64,000 nt of DNA from Saccharothrix sp. HUAS TT1. GTDB taxonomy: Bacteria > Actinomycetota > Actinomycetes > Mycobacteriales > Pseudonocardiaceae. The stretch lies in contig NZ_CP160453.1 of assembly GCF_040744945.1 (NCBI RefSeq), forward strand, positions 4,960,001 through 5,024,000, read 5' to 3'. Made by a program: the position numbers and the translations under genes. The notes under the pieces are model-generated. The model saw nothing but the letters and a program-made list of their open reading frames with translations. It was not told the DNA's origin and did no database searches. This document shows positions 61,252-64,000 of the stretch, one piece after another (position 1 is the stretch's first letter; each line of letters begins with the position of its first letter).

Positions 61252-61733
61252 CCGCCCAGCTGACCCGGCCCCTGATGGGGCACGCCGAGATCAGGCGCGT
61301 GCTGCCGCACCGGCACCCGGTGCTGCTGGTCGACCAGGTGCTGGAACTGGTCCCCGGCGAGCGCATCACCGCCACCAAGGCGATCTCCGGCTCGGAGCCC
61401 TGCTTCGCGGGCATCGCCGAGGACGCGCCGTCCGCCGCCTACGCCTTCCCCGTGCCGCTGGTCGTGGAGTCGTTCGGCCAGGCGGGCGCGATCCTGTGGC
61501 TGGTCGGCACGCCCGACGCCGAGCGCCACCCCGGCACCCTGATCTTCGGCGCGGCCCGCCACGTCGTGGTGCACGACCGCGCGCACCCCGGCGACGTGCT
61601 GACCCACACCGTCCGGATCGACTCGGCCAAGGGGCCCAACGCCTTCATGACCGGCGAGGTCCGCGCGGGCGACCGGCTCATCGCCTCGGTCGGCTCCGTG
61701 CTGGCCGTGATCCGCGAGCCGGACGCCCTCTAG
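61248..61733 (+). CDS. Second hot-dog dehydratase-like subunit (FabA/FabZ family), lacking the catalytic His
   Basis: 161 residues. The start region I-R-R-V-L-P-H-R-H-P-V-L-L-V-D matches FabZ, and Glu74 (L-V-V-E-S-F-G-Q-A-G) is kept. The G-H-F-P motif is replaced by C-F-A-G-I-A-E-D, with no His. It may complement the preceding subunit, one giving the full active site and the other structure or substrate binding, as known for heterodimeric dehydratases of reducing type II PKSs. Confidence 0.85.
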   Translation: MTAQLTRPLMGHAEIRRVLPHRHPVLLVDQVLELVPGERITATKAISGSEPCFAGIAEDAPSAAYAFPVPLVVESFGQAGAILWLVGTPDAERHPGTLIFGAARHVVVHDRAHPGDVLTHTVRIDSAKGPNAFMTGEVRAGDRLIASVGSVLAVIREPDAL

Positions 61734-61803
61734 CACCACCCCCCAAGTCCTCCCCGGCGACCCCGTCGGGCGATGGCGCACACCCACTCCCAGGAGCGAC
61801 GAC

Positions 61804-62070
61804 ATGACCCAGGCACTGACCACCGAGCAGCAGCGGCTCGACGACCTCCGCGAGATCGTCGCCGAGGTGCTGGAGATCGAGCCCGAGGAGGTCACCGAGA
61901 CCAGCGACTTCGTCGAGGAGCACGACGCGGACTCGCTGCGCGCCATCGAGATCCTGGCCCGCATCGAGAAGCAGTACAAGGTCGACATCCCGCAGAGCGA
62001 GCTGCCGAACATGGGCAACCTCCGCGCCGTGTACGACGTGCTCGCGCAGTACGCCGACTGGCAGGACTGA
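61804..62070 (+). CDS. Acyl carrier protein
   Basis: 88 residues, acidic. The phosphopantetheine attachment site is H-D-A-D-S44-L-R-A-I-E. It carries the growing acyl chain of the type II PKS and probably delivers it to the EntF-like C1 domain of the NRPS. It sits between dehydratase and KS genes, as expected. Confidence 0.95.
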   Translation: MTQALTTEQQRLDDLREIVAEVLEIEPEEVTETSDFVEEHDADSLRAIEILARIEKQYKVDIPQSELPNMGNLRAVYDVLAQYADWQD

Positions 62071-62072
62071 CC

Positions 62073-63281
62073 GTGTCGCGCCGTGTCGTGATCACGGGCC
62101 TCGGCCCGGTGTCGAGCGTGGGCATCGGCGCCGAGGACTTCGGCGCCGCCCTGCGCGAGGGCCGCAGCGGCATCTCCCCGATCTCCAGCTTCGACGCCTC
62201 GGGCTTCCCCCACCGCATGGCGGGGGAGGTGCCCGACTTCGACCCGGGGACCATGGTGCGCTCGCTGTCCCCGGACGAGTGGGGGCGCACGAGCCTGTTC
62301 GCCGCCGCGGCGGGCCGGCTCGCGGTGGAGGACTCCGGCCTCGACCCGGCGGTGCTCGCGCGGTCCCGGGCCGGTTCCAGCATCGGCACCACCAGCGGCG
62401 AGTCGCAGGTGGTCGAACAGCTCACCGCCCAGTGGGTCGACGGCGGCCTGTCCTCGCTGCGACCCGACCTCGTCCGGCAGGCCCCGGCGTCGCGGCTGGC
62501 GGTCGCCGTCAACCGCGAGCTGGGCCTGACCGGCGAGGCGATGACCCTGTCCACCGCGTGCTCGGCCAGCAACTACGCGCTGGGCTACGCCTACGACCAG
62601 ATCGCGATGGGCGACGCGGACTACATGATCGCGGGCGGCGCGGACTCGGTGTGCCGCTGGGCGCACGCCGGGTTCTACCGCCTGGGCGCCCTCACCGAGC
62701 ACGCGTGCAGCCCGTTCGACGCCAACCGGTCGGGCATCCTGACCGGCGAGGGCGGCGCGGCGCTGTTCCTGGAGACCCTGGAGTCGGCCGAGTCCCGCGG
62801 CGCGCACGTCTACGCCGAGGTGCTGGGCTACGGCCTCAACTGCGACGCCAACCACATGGTCGCGCCGGACGCGGACAGCATCGCCGAGTGCATGCGCCGC
62901 GCCCACCGCAACGCGGGCATCGACGCCTCCCAGGTGGACTACATCTGCGCCCACGGCACGGGGACCCCGGCCAACGACGCGGTCGAGTCCAGGGCGGTGC
63001 TGGACGTCTTCGGCGACACCCCGCCGCCGATCAGCTCCATCAAGTCGATGCTGGGCCACACCATGGGCGCGGCCAGCGGCTTCGGCGCCATCGCCTCGGC
63101 CCTGGGCATCGACCAGGGCTTCATGCCGCCGACGACCAACCACACCACGCCCGACCCGGACCTGGTGGGCATCGACCCCGTGCCGAACAAGGCCCGGATC
63201 GCGCGGCTGGACGTCGTGCAGAACAACGGATTCGCCTTCGGTGGCAACAACGCCATCACGATCCTGGGACGGGTGGCATGA
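62073..63281 (+). CDS. Ketosynthase alpha subunit (KAS II / FabF-like)
   Basis: 402 residues, GTG start two bases after the ACP stop. The active-site triad is complete: Cys163 in S-T-A-C-S-A-S, His294 in A-H-G-T-G-T-P and His329 in L-G-H-T-M-G-A-A. It catalyses decarboxylative condensation with malonyl-ACP. Its stop overlaps the start of the chain-length factor (ATGA), the standard arrangement of type II PKS KS-CLF pairs. Confidence 0.95.
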   Translation: MSRRVVITGLGPVSSVGIGAEDFGAALREGRSGISPISSFDASGFPHRMAGEVPDFDPGTMVRSLSPDEWGRTSLFAAAAGRLAVEDSGLDPAVLARSRAGSSIGTTSGESQVVEQLTAQWVDGGLSSLRPDLVRQAPASRLAVAVNRELGLTGEAMTLSTACSASNYALGYAYDQIAMGDADYMIAGGADSVCRWAHAGFYRLGALTEHACSPFDANRSGILTGEGGAALFLETLESAESRGAHVYAEVLGYGLNCDANHMVAPDADSIAECMRRAHRNAGIDASQVDYICAHGTGTPANDAVESRAVLDVFGDTPPPISSIKSMLGHTMGAASGFGAIASALGIDQGFMPPTTNHTTPDPDLVGIDPVPNKARIARLDVVQNNGFAFGGNNAITILGRVA

Positions 63282-64000
63282 GCACCGCACCGGACACGCT
63301 GGCCATCACCGGCTGGGGAGTGCTGACCTCGACCGGGTTCGGCGCCGACGAGTTCGCCGCCGCGGTCCGCGAGGGCCGCTCCGGGCTGGTCGACGTCGAG
63401 GGCGCCTTCGACGAGCAGCTGCCGACGTCCAAGGCGTGCGCCCTGGTGGGCTTCCACGCCCGCGACCACCTCGGCCGCAAGGGCACCTCGTTCCTGGACC
63501 GCAGCACCTCGCTCGCGCTGATCGGCTGCGAGCTGGCGCTGAACGACACCGGCCTGGTCGTGGACGACGCCAACCGCGACCGCGTCGGCATCGTGCTCGG
63601 CACCACCGCGGGCAGCCTGAAGGCGACCAGCGACTACAGCCGCGAGACGCTGGTGCAGGACAAGCCCTACCTGGTCAACCCCATGCTGTTCCCCAACACG
63701 GTGATGAACTGCGCGGCCGGCCAGTCGGCGATCTGGCACAAGCTCAAGGGCGTCAACGCCACCGTCGCGGGCGGCCAGCTCGCCGGCCTCAACGCCCTGC
63801 GCTACACCAGGAACCTGGTGCGGCGCGGGTACGTGGACGGCGCGCTGGTCGGCGCGGTGGAGGAGTTCAGCCCGCACACCGCGTGGAGCGCGCACCACCT
63901 GCACCGGCAGCTCGGCGTGCAGGTGCCGGTCGGCGAGGGCTCGGCGGTGTTCGTCGCGGAGAACCCGGACGTGGCCCGCGCGGCCGGTCGCACCCCCGAC
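63278..64000 (+). CDS. Chain-length factor / ketosynthase beta (partial, runs off the window)
   Basis: 241 residues seen, C-terminus beyond the right edge. It has the KS fold (I-T-G-W-G-V-L-T-S-T-G, G-I-V-L-G-T-T-A-G-S). Aligning N-A-L-R-Y with the KS-alpha N-Y-A-L-G-Y region puts Gln (A-G-G-Q-L-A-G) at the catalytic Cys position, the hallmark of a CLF. It pairs with the upstream KS and sets chain length. Confidence 0.92.
   Translation, partial: MSTAPDTLAITGWGVLTSTGFGADEFAAAVREGRSGLVDVEGAFDEQLPTSKACALVGFHARDHLGRKGTSFLDRSTSLALIGCELALNDTGLVVDDANRDRVGIVLGTTAGSLKATSDYSRETLVQDKPYLVNPMLFPNTVMNCAAGQSAIWHKLKGVNATVAGGQLAGLNALRYTRNLVRRGYVDGALVGAVEEFSPHTAWSAHHLHRQLGVQVPVGEGSAVFVAENPDVARAAGRTPD

Overview
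The window is high-GC DNA (GTG and occasional TTG starts, third-position G/C bias, many Tat/Sec secreted proteins, LacI-controlled sugar uptake, SpoIIE-type phosphatases, NRPS genes) from a filamentous actinomycete. A Pseudonocardiaceae-like genus such as Saccharothrix, Actinosynnema or Lentzea would fit, but the genus is an inference.

Left part (1-8.1 kb): a very large hybrid sensor kinase / PP2C phosphatase with a co-transcribed STAS anti-sigma antagonist on the minus strand, followed by small secreted proteins and a Tat-exported M23-fold protein. 8.2-17.8 kb: a carbohydrate locus with two GH127-type (DUF1680) beta-L-arabinofuranosidase-family genes, a sugar ABC importer (binding protein and two permeases, no ATPase) and a LacI regulator. 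Three promoter-proximal operators of the form CGAAA-N4-TTTCG tie the locus together. The first GH127 gene looks decayed.

17.8-27.4 kb is accessory: truncated secreted-protein genes, an SGNH hydrolase, an HNH-like protein, fragments of three insertion sequences (IS1182-type, integrase-type, IS3 OrfA-type), a class C beta-lactamase-like serine hydrolase, and a pair of surface-protein genes. One of the pair is Pro/Val-rich; the other is a 527-residue Gly/Ser/Thr repeat protein.

27.4-64 kb is a biosynthetic gene cluster that runs off the right edge. Two regulators (XRE-TPR and LuxR-type) lead in. A minus-strand operon encodes an ABC-2 exporter, an SHMT-fold protein with no lysine, SbnA and SbnB (L-2,3-diaminopropionate synthesis) and an MbtH-like protein. 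Divergent from it are two NRPS genes with six modules (C-A-T-E, C-A-T-E | C-A-T-E, C-A-T, C-A-T, C-A-T-TE) and a second MbtH. A separate promoter then drives a ketoreductase, two hot-dog dehydratases, an ACP, a KS-alpha and a chain-length factor, i.e. a reducing type II PKS. The simplest reading is an N-acylated (polyene or cinnamoyl-type) hexapeptide with D-residues at positions 1-3, Ser at 2, Val at 4, an Asp-like residue at 6 and a diaminopropionate residue. An inverted repeat YTGC-N8-GCAR upstream of both the NRPS operon and the PKS operon is a candidate binding site for the pathway regulator.
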